From Rhodanobacter fulvus Jip2 (GTDB lineage Bacteria; Pseudomonadota; Gammaproteobacteria; Xanthomonadales; Rhodanobacteraceae), in contig NZ_AJXU01000065.1 in assembly GCF_000264315.1 (NCBI RefSeq), positions 62,001 to 126,000 of the forward strand: a DNA stretch of 64,000 nt, read 5' to 3'. Shown here piece by piece: positions 37,835 through 47,740 of the stretch. Position 1 is the first letter of the stretch, and each line of letters begins with the position of its first letter. Position numbers and translations under genes: made by a program. Under the pieces are notes generated by a model that saw only the letters and a list, made by a program, of their open reading frames with translations, had not been told where the DNA came from and ran no database searches.

Positions 37835-39756
37835 TGCCACGTCCCCGAAAAAGTACCGTCGAAAAAGCGCCCAAGGCCATCGCCAGCACGCAATCGCTTT
37901 CCAGTTTCGTCAAGAGCGCGTGCGACATCATGCGTCGCTCCAATTGCGCCAGCGCGCTGCAGTACGTGCCGGAGCTGACCTGGATCCTGTTCCTGCGCAT
38001 CCTCGACGCGCAGGAAACGCGCGAGGCCGAGCAGGCCGAGGCGCTGGGTGCGGCGTTCTCGCCCGCGCTGCGTGCGCCCTACCGCTGGCAGGACTGGGCG
38101 GCGCCGTGGAGTGACCGGCCCGATCATCCGAAAACCCCGGAAGGCAAGCCGCAGGGCTGGAAGCGGCAAGAGCTGTTCGCCGCCGGTGACGGCCGGCTGT
38201 TCGACTTCATCAACAAGGATCTGTTGCCGCATCTGCACGCGCTGGACATGGACCTGCGCACCGGCCTGCCCAATCCGGCCGCGTCGCCCAAGCAGCGCAT
38301 CATCGGCCGCATCATGACCGCGGTGGAACGGGTGCGCGTGGATGCGGAGACGAACCTGCGCGACATCCTCGATCGCCTGCACGAGATCAACATCGAGCAC
38401 ATCGACGACACGCACTTCTTCACCCTGTCGCAGGTGTACGAAGACCTGTTGCTGAAGATGGGCGAGAAGAACTCCGACGGCGGCCAGTTCTTCACCCCGC
38501 GCGAGGTGATCCGCGCGATGGTGCATACGGTGAACCCCTCGCTGGGCCAGACCGTCTACGACCCGTGCTGCGGCACCGGCGGCTTTCTCGCGGTGGCCTA
38601 TGAGCACATCGCGCGCAAATTGGGCAAGGCGCCGGCCAGCACCGATCTTGAAAAGCTCAAGCACGACAGCTTCTTCGGGCGCGAGAAGGAAAACCTGGTG
38701 TTCCCTATCGCGCTGGCGAATCTGGTGCTGCACGGCATCGACCAGCCGAACCTCTGGCATGGCAACGCGCTGACCGGACGCGCGACGTATGCGGCGCTGT
38801 TCGACCATGCGCCCACCCAGTTCGACGTGATCCTCACCAACCCGCCGTTCGGCGGCAAGGAAGGCAAGGATGCGCAGAAGAACTTCGCCTTCGAAACCGG
38901 CGCCACCCAGGTGCTGTTCGTGCAGAAGATCCTGGCCGAGCTGGCACCCGGCGGCACCTGCGCCATCGTCCTGGACGAAGGGCTGCTGTTCCGCACCAAC
39001 GAAAGCGCCTTTGTCGAAACCAAGCGCAAACTCACCGACGAATGCGGGTTGTGGGCCATCGTCAGCCTGCCCGGCGGCGTGTTCTCCACCGCCGGTGCGG
39101 GCGTGAAGACCAACCTGCTGTTCTTCACCAAGGGCCGCAAGACCGAAAACATTTGGTACTACGACCTGTCGTGGGTGAAGGTGGGCAAGAAGACACCGTT
39201 GACGCTGGCGCACTTCGGTTTCGCGGCGGATGGCTCCGTGCTTGACGAGGCGGCCCTGCCGGCTGCGCTGGTGGCCGAATGGAAAGCCGACGAGAGCCAT
39301 GCGGACCCCTTCCCGAGCTATGCGCGCATGCTGCCCCGCCGCGGCAAGCCGAAGGGCGAAAGCCGCTATTCATGGACCGTGGACTTCGCCGCCCGTCGCG
39401 CCGCGGCGCGCGAGGCGATGCAACCGCTGCAGGATCAGGCCCGCCAGGCCCGTGCCGAGGCGGTCGACCTGAAGGAAAGGCTCAAGGGGCTGAAGAGGGA
39501 AAAGAAGCCCGGCACGGAAATCAGCGAGCTAATCGCAGCGTTGCAGCAACGGATCGGCGAACGTGAGAAAGCCTCGCGCGAGCTGGAGGGGCAAGCTGCC
39601 GCAATCGATGCGGCCACGTTCGACCTGAAAGCGGTCAATCCAAATGCGGCGGTCATGGCGGACAACCGCACACCCGAACAAATCATCAGCAGCATCGCCA
39701 CTCAAGGCCAGATAGTGGCCGCCGCGCTAGGCCGGCTGGCAAAGCTGATGCCATAG
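37834..39756 (+). CDS. hsdM: Type I restriction modification methyltransferase subunit M
   Basis: The 640-residue N6-adenine methyltransferase has an N-terminal HsdM helical domain, the SAM-binding motif I at D243 (DPCCGTGGFL) and the catalytic N336-P-P-F (DVILTNPPFGGKEG). The C-terminal about 120 residues are strongly helical (RAEAVDLKERLKGLKREKKPGTE) and probably bind HsdS. It starts on the A of the dinD stop (TAATG). Being last in the operon is unusual relative to the classical hsdR-M-S or hsdM-S-R orders. It ends 48 bases from the convergent mdtC. Confidence 0.95.
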   Translation: MPRPRKSTVEKAPKAIASTQSLSSFVKSACDIMRRSNCASALQYVPELTWILFLRILDAQETREAEQAEALGAAFSPALRAPYRWQDWAAPWSDRPDHPKTPEGKPQGWKRQELFAAGDGRLFDFINKDLLPHLHALDMDLRTGLPNPAASPKQRIIGRIMTAVERVRVDAETNLRDILDRLHEINIEHIDDTHFFTLSQVYEDLLLKMGEKNSDGGQFFTPREVIRAMVHTVNPSLGQTVYDPCCGTGGFLAVAYEHIARKLGKAPASTDLEKLKHDSFFGREKENLVFPIALANLVLHGIDQPNLWHGNALTGRATYAALFDHAPTQFDVILTNPPFGGKEGKDAQKNFAFETGATQVLFVQKILAELAPGGTCAIVLDEGLLFRTNESAFVETKRKLTDECGLWAIVSLPGGVFSTAGAGVKTNLLFFTKGRKTENIWYYDLSWVKVGKKTPLTLAHFGFAADGSVLDEAALPAALVAEWKADESHADPFPSYARMLPRRGKPKGESRYSWTVDFAARRAAAREAMQPLQDQARQARAEAVDLKERLKGLKREKKPGTEISELIAALQQRIGEREKASRELEGQAAAIDAATFDLKAVNPNAAVMADNRTPEQIISSIATQGQIVAAALGRLAKLMP

Positions 39757-39804
39757 CGAGCAGAACCGCTGCGCCATTGATCGACACCCGATGCAGCGGG
39801 CGCT

Positions 39805-42800
39805 TCAGGCCTGCGCTGGCAACCGACGCGCGGCTCGACGTTGCCGCCGCCGCGCGGCCCAGCTTTTCCGCCGTTCGGCCAGGCACGAGAAGATCACGTA
39901 CAGCGCGGGTGTGCTCAGCAAGGTGAGGCTTTGCGAGATCAGCAGGCCGCCGATCAGGGCGATGCCCAGCGGGCGGCGCAGTTCGCTGCCTTCGCCAAGG
40001 CCAATGGCGATGGGCAGCGCGGCCAGGATGGCGACCATGGTGGTCATCATGATCGGACGGAAGCGCACGATGCAGGCTTCGCGTACCGCTTCCAGCGGGC
40101 TCTTGCCGTGCTCGCGTTCGGCGACGAGGGCGAAGTCGATCATCATGATCGCGTTCTTTTTGACGATGCCGATCAGCAGCACCAGCGCGATCTGCGCCAC
40201 CACCGACAATTCGGTATCGGTAAGCCACAGCGCCAGCAGCGCGCCCACGCCGGCGGCGGGCAAGGTGGACAGGATGGTGACCGGGTGCAGCAGGCTTTCG
40301 TACAGCATGCCCAGCACGATGTAGACGGTGAGCACGGCGGCCAGCACCAGCCACAGCATGCCGCTTTGCGATTCCTCGAAGCGGCGGAAATCGCCGCCCA
40401 CGTTGAGCCGGATGTCGCCGGGCATGCGCATGCCGCTGACCGCGGCCTGCACGATCGCCATCGCCTCGCCCATGCTCACGCCGGGGGCCAGGTTGAAGCT
40501 CAGATCCATCGTGGTGTACTGGTTTTCGTGGCTGATGGATGAGGGAGACAGGCCTGGCTCCTGGCGGGCGAAGGCGGTGATGGGAATCATCTTGCCGCTG
40601 TTGGAGCGCACGTAGATGCGGTTGAGCGCGTCGGGGGTGGCGGTCTGCTCGGGCATGGCGTTGACCACTACCTTGAACTGGTTGATGTCCGAGTAGATGG
40701 TGGATACCTGGCGCTGGCCGAAAGCGTCGTAAAGCGCGCCATCGATGGCGCCGATCGACACACCCAGCTGCGCGGCGCGGTCGCGGTCGATCACGATGTT
40801 CTGGCGCAGGCCGCCCTCTTCCACGTCGCTGCCGACATCGGCCAGTTTCGGATTCTTCTTCAGCTCCGCCACCAGTTTCGGCAGCCATTCCTGCAGCTGC
40901 GCCAGGTCGTTGCCCTGCAGCCCGATCTGGTACTGCGCGCCCTGGTTGCCACCGCCGCCGCCGCCACTGGGCAGGTCCTGCACCGGGCGCAGGCGCAGGT
41001 TGAGGTCGGGGTATTTCGCGGCCTTGGCGCTGAGCCGCGCCAGCACGGCGAAGGTGTCATCCACCCGGCCTTCGGCGCGGGTCTTCAGGTCGATGTTGAA
41101 CGAGCCGCTGGTGCCTTGCCGGCTGCTGCCCAGGCGCGCGCCGACCGACGCCACGTCCGGGTCGGCCAGCAGCATCTCGGTGAGCCGCTGCAACCGTTGC
41201 CGGCTTTCCTCGAACGACACGGTGGCGCTGGAAGTGGCGCGGCCCCAGATCAGGCCGGTGTCCTGCGGCGGAAACAGGCCGGATTTGACCACGCCGAACA
41301 GGAAGAACGTGGCCGCGATCAGCAACAGTGGCGTCAGCGAAAGCGCCAGCGCGTGGCGCAGCGAAAAGCCCAGCGCGCGGGTGTACACGCGCAGCATGCC
41401 GGCGTGGAAACGATCCAGCGCCAGGCCAAGCCGCGACGGCTCCTCCGGCTCGCGATGGCCATTGAGGAAGCGACCGCACAGTGCCGGCGTCAGCGTCAGC
41501 GAGATCACCGCCGACACCACGATGGCCGCCACCAGGGTGGCGGCGAATTCGTGCATGAACATGCCGGTCATGCCGCCGGCAAACAGCAGCGGGATGAACA
41601 CGGCGACCAGCGAGGCGGTGATCGAGACGATGGTGAAACCGATCTCGCGGGCGCCGGCCAGGGTGGCCTGCATGCGGGTCATGCCGCTGTCGATGTGGCG
41701 GATGATGTTCTCGATCACCACGATCGCGTCGTCCACCACGAAGCCGATGGCGATCACCAGCGCCAGCAGGGTGAGGTTGTTGAGCGTATAGCCGAACAGG
41801 TACATCGCCACGAAGGCGCCGGCCAGCGACAGCGGCACCGCCGCGGCGGCGATCAGGGTGGGCGCCAGCCGGCGCAGGAACAGCGCCATCGTCAGTATCA
41901 CCATCGCCAGCGAGATCAGCAGCGTGGCCTGCACCTCGTGCAGCGAGGCGCGGATGGTGGGCGTGCCGTCGAAGAATGGCGTCAGCCGCGTGCTGGGCTG
42001 CAGGTAGGCGCGCAACAGCGGCACCTGTGCCTTCACCAGATCCACCGTGGCGATGATGTTGGCGTCGGACTTCTTGTAGACGTACATCAGCACGGCGGGT
42101 TTGCCGCCGAACGATGCCGCCTGGTAGGCGTCTTCGGCCCCCGCGTATACGTTGGCCACGTCGCGCAGGCGCACCGGCGTGCCGTTGTGGCTGGCGATCA
42201 CCAGCGCAGCGAATTCATCGGCGCTGTGCAGTTGCGTGGTGGCGCTGATCGCCATGGTGGTCTTGCCGTTGGACAGGAAGCCCTCCGGCGAGGTGACGTT
42301 GGCGGCGCTGAGCGCGTTGCGCAGCTGGTTGGGCGAAATGCCCATCGCGTTCAGGGCGCGCAGGTTCACGTCGACGCGGATCGCGGGCGTGGCCGCACCG
42401 GCGATCTCCACTGACGACACCCCGGGCAGTTGGCGCAGCCGCTGCGCCAGCAAGGTATCGGCCACGTTGTACAGCGCGTCGGCCGACTGCGTGTCCGAGG
42501 TCAGCGCGAAGGCGATGATCGGGTCGTCGTTGGGGTCGGCCTTCTGGTAGCTGGGCGCGCCGTTGAGGCCGGTGGGCAGATCAGGCGCGGCGGCGTTGAT
42601 CGCCGCCTGCACATCGCGGGCCGCCGCATCCAGGTCGACGCCACCGTCGAACATCATGAAGACGAAGGTGCGGCCTTCGGAACTGCGCGAACGCATGGTC
42701 TGGATGCCGGGCACCTGCCCGAGGTGACGCTCCAGCGGCGCGGCCACCGTCGACGCCATCGTGCTCGCGTCGGCGCCACTCTGGCTGGCCTGCACGAAAA

Positions 42801-42933
42801 TCGCCGGAAACTGCATCGCCGGCAGCGCCGACACGCCCAGCAGGAAATAGCAGATCGCGCCCACCGCGAACAAACCCATGGCCAGCAGCGAGGTGCCGAT
42901 CGGACGGCGGATGAAGATGCCGGAGATGTTCAT
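39805..42933 (-). CDS. mdtC: RND multidrug efflux permease, MdtC-like
   Basis: The 1042-residue inner-membrane pump has twelve helices and two large periplasmic loops, and opens MNISGIFIRRPIGTSLLAMGLF. The proton-relay Asp pair is in IGFVVDDAIVVIEN of helix 4, and the HAE1 motif SLAGAFVAMYLFGY is present. A Gly-rich loop (LPSGGGGGGNQGAQ) lies in the second periplasmic region. In MdtABC systems, MdtB and MdtC form a mixed trimer. It is the third gene of the operon, after mdtB; a repeat pair occupies the 238-base gap. Confidence 0.93.
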   Translation of the reverse strand: MNISGIFIRRPIGTSLLAMGLFAVGAICYFLLGVSALPAMQFPAIFVQASQSGADASTMASTVAAPLERHLGQVPGIQTMRSRSSEGRTFVFMMFDGGVDLDAAARDVQAAINAAAPDLPTGLNGAPSYQKADPNDDPIIAFALTSDTQSADALYNVADTLLAQRLRQLPGVSSVEIAGAATPAIRVDVNLRALNAMGISPNQLRNALSAANVTSPEGFLSNGKTTMAISATTQLHSADEFAALVIASHNGTPVRLRDVANVYAGAEDAYQAASFGGKPAVLMYVYKKSDANIIATVDLVKAQVPLLRAYLQPSTRLTPFFDGTPTIRASLHEVQATLLISLAMVILTMALFLRRLAPTLIAAAAVPLSLAGAFVAMYLFGYTLNNLTLLALVIAIGFVVDDAIVVIENIIRHIDSGMTRMQATLAGAREIGFTIVSITASLVAVFIPLLFAGGMTGMFMHEFAATLVAAIVVSAVISLTLTPALCGRFLNGHREPEEPSRLGLALDRFHAGMLRVYTRALGFSLRHALALSLTPLLLIAATFFLFGVVKSGLFPPQDTGLIWGRATSSATVSFEESRQRLQRLTEMLLADPDVASVGARLGSSRQGTSGSFNIDLKTRAEGRVDDTFAVLARLSAKAAKYPDLNLRLRPVQDLPSGGGGGGNQGAQYQIGLQGNDLAQLQEWLPKLVAELKKNPKLADVGSDVEEGGLRQNIVIDRDRAAQLGVSIGAIDGALYDAFGQRQVSTIYSDINQFKVVVNAMPEQTATPDALNRIYVRSNSGKMIPITAFARQEPGLSPSSISHENQYTTMDLSFNLAPGVSMGEAMAIVQAAVSGMRMPGDIRLNVGGDFRRFEESQSGMLWLVLAAVLTVYIVLGMLYESLLHPVTILSTLPAAGVGALLALWLTDTELSVVAQIALVLLIGIVKKNAIMMIDFALVAEREHGKSPLEAVREACIVRFRPIMMTTMVAILAALPIAIGLGEGSELRRPLGIALIGGLLISQSLTLLSTPALYVIFSCLAERRKSWAARRRQRRAARRLPAQA

Positions 42934-43046
42934 GGATTCAACGTTGTCGGGGAGCGCGCGGAAGCGTGGCAGGCGGGACGTGTAGGCATCATCCCAAGCT
43001 CAACGGTTGAGCCGTGAAATGGTTGAACGGTGAGCGGCGTGCACTG

Positions 43047-43151
43047 CTCCTCCCCCTGCGCGCAGGGGGAGGCTGGGAGGGGGTGCTCGGGTTCGCGGGG
43101 AGGTCAAGAGCGACCCCTCCCCAGCCCTCCCCTGCGAGCAGGGGAGGGAGC
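43047..43151. repeat. CTCCCCCTGC palindrome pair, inward arrangement
   Basis: Two related units occupy the gap between mdtB and mdtC. Unit one is the hairpin CTCCCCCTGCGCGCAGGGGG with a GGCTGGGAGGGGGT tail; unit two is the reverse complement type, GACCCCTCCCCAGCCCTCCC then CTGCGAGCAG hairpin. The same two units in opposite order occur at 48837-48942. They may act as transcription attenuators or mRNA end stabilisers inside the operon. Confidence 0.8.
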
Positions 43152-43171
43152 AAAGCGGCAGCGCGGCACGC

Positions 43172-46100
43172 TCAGGCCGCTTGCTGGGCGTGGCGCAAAG
43201 CGCGCTGTTCGCGGCGTGCGGCCAGCCAGTCGGAGAAACGCTCCATGTACAGGTAGATCACCGGCGTGGTGTACAGCGTGACCAGCTGCGACAGCAGCAG
43301 GCCGCCCACGATGGACACGCCCAGCGGCCGGCGCAGTTCGGCGCCGATGCCGTTGCCCAGCGCCAGCGGCAGCGCGCCCAGCATGGCCGCGGCGGTGGTC
43401 ATCATGATCGGGCGGAAACGCAGCAGGCAGGCGCGGCGGATCGCGTCGTGCGCGTTCATGCCGGTGCGGCGCGCCTCGATCGCGAAGTCGATCATCATGA
43501 TCGCGTTTTTCTTCACGATGCCTATCAAGAGCACGATGCCCACGATGCCATCCACCGACAAACTCATGCCGCACAGGATGAGCGCCAGCAACGCGCCCAC
43601 GCCGGCCGGCGGCAAGGTGGAGATGATGGTCAGCGGGTGGATGTAGCTCTCGTACAGCACGCCCAGCACGATGTAGATCACCACGATGGCGGCCAGCAAC
43701 AACAGCACCTCGTCACCGATCGATGAACTGAATTCTGCCGCCTTGCCCACGAACTCGCCGCGCACCTGCGGCGGGAAATCCAGCTGCGCCTCGGTGGCGT
43801 GGATGGCGTCGACCGCATCGGACAGCGCGTAACCGGGCGCCACGTTGAACGCCAGCGTCACCGCCGGCAACTGTTGCTGGTGGCTGATCACCAGCGGCGC
43901 GCTGGTGACCTCGGCGCTGGCCAGCGACGACAGCGGAATGGTGCCGCCGCCGCCGATCTCGAAGCCCACGTTGCCGGCGTTGCCGATGCCCGAGGGCGTG
44001 GCCGAATTGCTGGATTTCACCTGACCGAAGCTGGTGGCATTGCTGCCGGTCAGCGCGCCGTTGCCATTGCCGCGCACGGTGAGCTTGTTCAGCAGGTCGT
44101 CCGAATTGCGGAACTCCGGCGCCACCTCCAGCACCACCCGGTACTGGTTGAGCTGGGTGAAGATGGTGGAAATCTGGCGCTGGCCGAAGGCGTCGTACAA
44201 GGTGTCGTCGATGCTCTGCACCGGCACGCCCAGGCGACTGGCCTTTTCGCGGTCGATGGTGAGCTTCAGGGCGTTGCCCTTGTCGGCCAGGTTGTTGTCC
44301 ACATCGGCCAGTTCGGGGCGCTGGCGCAGCGCCTCGGTCATGCGGCCGGCATAGGTGGCCAGCTCGGCCGCGTTCACGTCGGACAAGGTGTACTGGTATT
44401 CGGTGGCGGCCACGCGGCTGTCCAGCGTCACGTCCTGCACCGGTTTCAGGTACAGCGCCACGCCGGGGATGTCGGCCACCGTCTGCTGCAGCCGCGGCAG
44501 CAGCTTGTCCAGGCCGTCGCGGTCGCCGCGCTCCTTCAGCACGATGCTGAGCTGGCCCTGGTTGATGGTGGGGTTGATCGTGCCGGCACCGATGAAGGCG
44601 GCCACGCCGGCCACGCCCGGGTCCTTGCGCAGCGCCTCGGCCACGGCCTTGGTGCGGTCTTCCATCTGCGGGAAGGCGATGTTCTGGTCGGCCTGCACCA
44701 CGCCGGTGATCAGGCCGGTGTCCTGCTCGGGCAGCAAGCCCTTGGGGATCACGATGTACAGGAACACGGTCAGCACCACCGCGGCGCCCGCCACCAGCAT
44801 GGTCAGCTTCTGGTGATCGAGGATCCAGTCCAGCGAGCGCTCGTACGCGCCCACGGTGCGCACCCACAAATCACGCTTGCCGTCGGCGGCGGTGCGCTCG
44901 TGCGCGTCATCGCCGGGCGGCAATTCGTCGGGCTTGAGCAGGTAGGCGCACATCATCGGGGTCAGTGTCAGCGACACCAGCATCGAGATGGTCACCGCGA
45001 TGGTCAGCACCCAGGCGAACTCGTGGAACAGTCGGCCGGTGACGCCGGGCATCAGCAGCAGCGGCAGGAACACCGCCACCAGCGACACCGTCAACGACAG
45101 CACGGTGAAGCCGATCTCCTTCGCGCCGATCTCCGCCGCCTCCTTGCCGCTCTTGCCCTGCTCGATGTAGCGCACGATGTTCTCGATCATCACGATCGCG
45201 TCGTCCACCACGAAACCGGTGGCCACGGCCAGCGCCATCAGCGACAGATTGTCCAGCGACATGCCGGTAAACGACATCACGCCGAACGTACCCATCAGCG
45301 ACAGCGGTACCGCCACCGACGGGATCACCGTGGCCCACAGCCGGCGCAGGAACACGAAGATCACCGCCACCACCAGGAAGATGGTCAGCAGCAGGGTGAA
45401 CTGCACGTCGTGCACCGAGGCCTGGATGGTGATGGTGCGGTCGGCGAACACGTCCAGGTGCACGTCGGCCGGCAGCGCGTTGCGCAATTCCGGCAAGACC
45501 TGGCGGATCTGCTTCACCGTCTGCACGATGTTGGCGCCGGGCTGGCGGCGGATGTCCAGCAGCACCGCCGGCTTGCCGTTGGCCCAGGCGGCGAGCTGGT
45601 CGTTCTCCACGCCATCCACCACCTTGGCCACGTCCGACAGCCGCACCGGCGCGCCGTTCTTGTAGCTGATGATGGTGTTCTTGTATTCGGCCGCCGTGCT
45701 GAGCTGGTCGTTGGTGCCGATCGAGTAGCTCTGCGTCTTGCCGTTGAGCGTGCCCTTGGGCGCGTTGACGTTGGCCTGGGTCAGCGCACTGCGCACGTCC
45801 TCCATCGTGAGGCCGAGGTTGGACAGCTGCGCCGGGTTCACCTGCACGCGCACGGCCGGGCGCACGTTGCCGGCGATCGACACCAGGCCCACGCCCTGCA
45901 CTTGCGACAGCTTCTGCGCCAGGATCGAATCGGCCAGGTCGTTGACGTCGCGCAACGGACGGCTGTCCGACTGCAGCGCCAGGGTGAGGATCGGCGCGTC
46001 AGCCGGATTCACCCGGTTGTACACCGGCGGGTACGGCAGGTTGCCCGGCAGCGTGCCCTTGGCCTGGTTGATCGCCGCCTGCACGTCCTGCGCCGCGATG

Positions 46101-46405
46101 TCGATGTCGCGGTCCATGTTGAACTGCAGGATGATCGTGGACAGCCCGGCGGAAGAGTCCGAGCTCATCATCGCCAGGCCGGAGATCTGGCCCAGGTTGC
46201 GTTCCAGCGGCGTGGTCACCAGCGAGGCCATGGTGCTGGCGCTGGCGCCCGGGTATTGCGTGGTCACCACCAGGCTGGGCGCCTCGATCTCCGGCAATGC
46301 CGACACCGGCAACTGGCGGTAGCCCAGGATGCCCAGCAGCAGGATCGCCACCATCAGCAGCGAGGTGGCGATCGGGCGGCGGATGAAGAGTGTGGAGAAT
46401 CCCAT
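43172..46405 (-). CDS. mdtB: RND multidrug efflux permease, MdtB-like
   Basis: The 1077-residue permease opens MGFSTLFIRRPIATSLLMVAILL and carries VATGFVVDDAIVMIENIVRY in helix 4. It is a little longer than MdtC because of a Gly/Asn-rich insertion (about residues 790-830, GNGNGALTGSNATSFGQ) in the second periplasmic loop. Sequence and gene order point to the MdtB partner of the mdtC gene that follows. It uses the proton gradient to expel drugs, bile-salt-like compounds or metal chelates in known systems; the substrate here is unknown. Confidence 0.92.
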   Translation of the reverse strand: MGFSTLFIRRPIATSLLMVAILLLGILGYRQLPVSALPEIEAPSLVVTTQYPGASASTMASLVTTPLERNLGQISGLAMMSSDSSAGLSTIILQFNMDRDIDIAAQDVQAAINQAKGTLPGNLPYPPVYNRVNPADAPILTLALQSDSRPLRDVNDLADSILAQKLSQVQGVGLVSIAGNVRPAVRVQVNPAQLSNLGLTMEDVRSALTQANVNAPKGTLNGKTQSYSIGTNDQLSTAAEYKNTIISYKNGAPVRLSDVAKVVDGVENDQLAAWANGKPAVLLDIRRQPGANIVQTVKQIRQVLPELRNALPADVHLDVFADRTITIQASVHDVQFTLLLTIFLVVAVIFVFLRRLWATVIPSVAVPLSLMGTFGVMSFTGMSLDNLSLMALAVATGFVVDDAIVMIENIVRYIEQGKSGKEAAEIGAKEIGFTVLSLTVSLVAVFLPLLLMPGVTGRLFHEFAWVLTIAVTISMLVSLTLTPMMCAYLLKPDELPPGDDAHERTAADGKRDLWVRTVGAYERSLDWILDHQKLTMLVAGAAVVLTVFLYIVIPKGLLPEQDTGLITGVVQADQNIAFPQMEDRTKAVAEALRKDPGVAGVAAFIGAGTINPTINQGQLSIVLKERGDRDGLDKLLPRLQQTVADIPGVALYLKPVQDVTLDSRVAATEYQYTLSDVNAAELATYAGRMTEALRQRPELADVDNNLADKGNALKLTIDREKASRLGVPVQSIDDTLYDAFGQRQISTIFTQLNQYRVVLEVAPEFRNSDDLLNKLTVRGNGNGALTGSNATSFGQVKSSNSATPSGIGNAGNVGFEIGGGGTIPLSSLASAEVTSAPLVISHQQQLPAVTLAFNVAPGYALSDAVDAIHATEAQLDFPPQVRGEFVGKAAEFSSSIGDEVLLLLAAIVVIYIVLGVLYESYIHPLTIISTLPPAGVGALLALILCGMSLSVDGIVGIVLLIGIVKKNAIMMIDFAIEARRTGMNAHDAIRRACLLRFRPIMMTTAAAMLGALPLALGNGIGAELRRPLGVSIVGGLLLSQLVTLYTTPVIYLYMERFSDWLAARREQRALRHAQQAA

Positions 46406-46419
46406 GGCTATCCGAAACG

Positions 46420-46447
46420 TGTAGGAGCGGCGTCAGCCGCGGTCATG
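46420..46447. repeat. Single REP-like unit, GGAGCGG-GTCAGCCGC type
   Basis: GTGTAGGAGCGGCGTCAGCC and following bases between mdtA and mdtB are a half copy of the paired repeats at 53836-53910, 58904-58981 and 60012-60089. Confidence 0.6.
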
Positions 46448-46507
46448 CCCAGCCAGCGGCAGATGGATCGCGCGGGCCGCGCCCAGGCGGGCGGCCCGTG
46501 TCACGCG

Positions 46508-47740
46508 TCAGTGCCTGCGACGGCCCGCCTTGGTGTCCTGCTTCGCCTTGTCCAGCTCGGCCTGGGTCGGCACCGCCGGCACTTCACCGGGTTTCAGTGC
46601 GTTGACCTTGCTGCCGGGCTTCAGCCGGAACTGGCCCTCGGTGACCACGCGGTCGCCGGCCTTCAGGCCGCTGCCGATCATCACGTGGCTGTCGCCCACT
46701 TCACCGGCCACCACCACCGCCTGCATCTTGACCGTGCTGTCGCCCTGCACCTGGTAGACATAGTCGCCGTCCGGCCCGCGCTGCACCGCCTGCGCCGGGA
46801 TCACCAGCGCACCCATGGCGGTACGCACCTGCAGCCGCACGTTGACGAACTGGCCGGGCCACAGCTCGTTGCCGGCGTTGGCGAATTCGGACTTCAGGCG
46901 GAAGGTGCCGGTGCTGGTGTCGATCTGGTTGTCGATCACCTTCAGCACGCCGCCGCTGGCGATCGGGTGCGCGTCGACGCGGTCCAGCGCGGTCACTTCC
47001 AGCGGCGAGCTGTCGTTGGCGGCGGCGCCGCGCACCAGGTCCAGGTTCTGCTCGGGCAGGGTGAACATCACGTAGATCGGATGCAGCTGGGTCAGCGTGA
47101 CGATCGCCGTGCTGGCACTCACCACGTTGCCCGGGTCCACGTTGCGGATGCCGGCCAGGCCGTCGATCGGCGAGATCACCTTGGTATAGGCCAGCTGCAC
47201 CTGGGCGTCGCGGATGCTGGCCGCATCGGACGCCACCGCGGCCTGGTACTGCGAGGAGGTGTTGCGCAGGGTGTCCAGGTCCTGCTTCGAGATATAGCCC
47301 TTGGCCGCCAGGTCCTGGCTGCGCGCCAGGTTGCTCTTGGCGGTGGACAGCTGCGCCTCGTCCTGGCGCTTTTTGGCCAGTGCCTGGTCAAGCGCGGCCT
47401 GGTAGGTGCGCGGGTCGATCTGCGCCAGCACCTGGCCCTTCTTCACCGGCTGGCCTTCCTGGAAATCCAGGCTCAGCAACTGGCCGCCCACCTGCGGGTT
47501 CACGGTCACCGTGTTCAGTGCCTGCACCGTGCCCAGCGCGGTGAGGAACACGGGTACGTTCTGCCGCTCCACCGGCACCACCGTCACCGGCACCGGCGTG
47601 GCCTCGGGGCCATCGGCCTTGGCGCCGGCGGCGGGCTTGCCTGCGGCCTTGCCGGCGGGCTTGTGCAGCAGGCGCACGCCCACGATCGCCAGCACCACTA
47701 CCGCAATCACGATCAACGTGATCTTCCAAAAACGCGACAT
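46508..47740 (-). CDS. mdtA: RND periplasmic adaptor (membrane fusion) subunit, MdtA-like
   Basis: The 410-residue adaptor has an uncleaved N-terminal membrane anchor (WKITLIVIAVVVLAIVGVRLL), an Ala/Pro linker, a barrel-sandwich (lipoyl) domain split by a coiled-coil hairpin (ALDQALAKKRQDEAQLSTAKSNLARSQ), and beta-barrel and membrane-proximal domains. It connects MdtBC to an outer-membrane channel, whose gene is not in this window. It is the first gene of the operon; a perfect palindrome lies 115 bases upstream. Confidence 0.93.
   Translation of the reverse strand: MSRFWKITLIVIAVVVLAIVGVRLLHKPAGKAAGKPAAGAKADGPEATPVPVTVVPVERQNVPVFLTALGTVQALNTVTVNPQVGGQLLSLDFQEGQPVKKGQVLAQIDPRTYQAALDQALAKKRQDEAQLSTAKSNLARSQDLAAKGYISKQDLDTLRNTSSQYQAAVASDAASIRDAQVQLAYTKVISPIDGLAGIRNVDPGNVVSASTAIVTLTQLHPIYVMFTLPEQNLDLVRGAAANDSSPLEVTALDRVDAHPIASGGVLKVIDNQIDTSTGTFRLKSEFANAGNELWPGQFVNVRLQVRTAMGALVIPAQAVQRGPDGDYVYQVQGDSTVKMQAVVVAGEVGDSHVMIGSGLKAGDRVVTEGQFRLKPGSKVNALKPGEVPAVPTQAELDKAKQDTKAGRRRH

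Noticed and set aside
33296-39804. A classical integrative island with direct repeats at mnmE
   Set aside because: No second copy of the 18-base mnmE end was seen before mdtC and no integrase is present, so only the location is suggestive.
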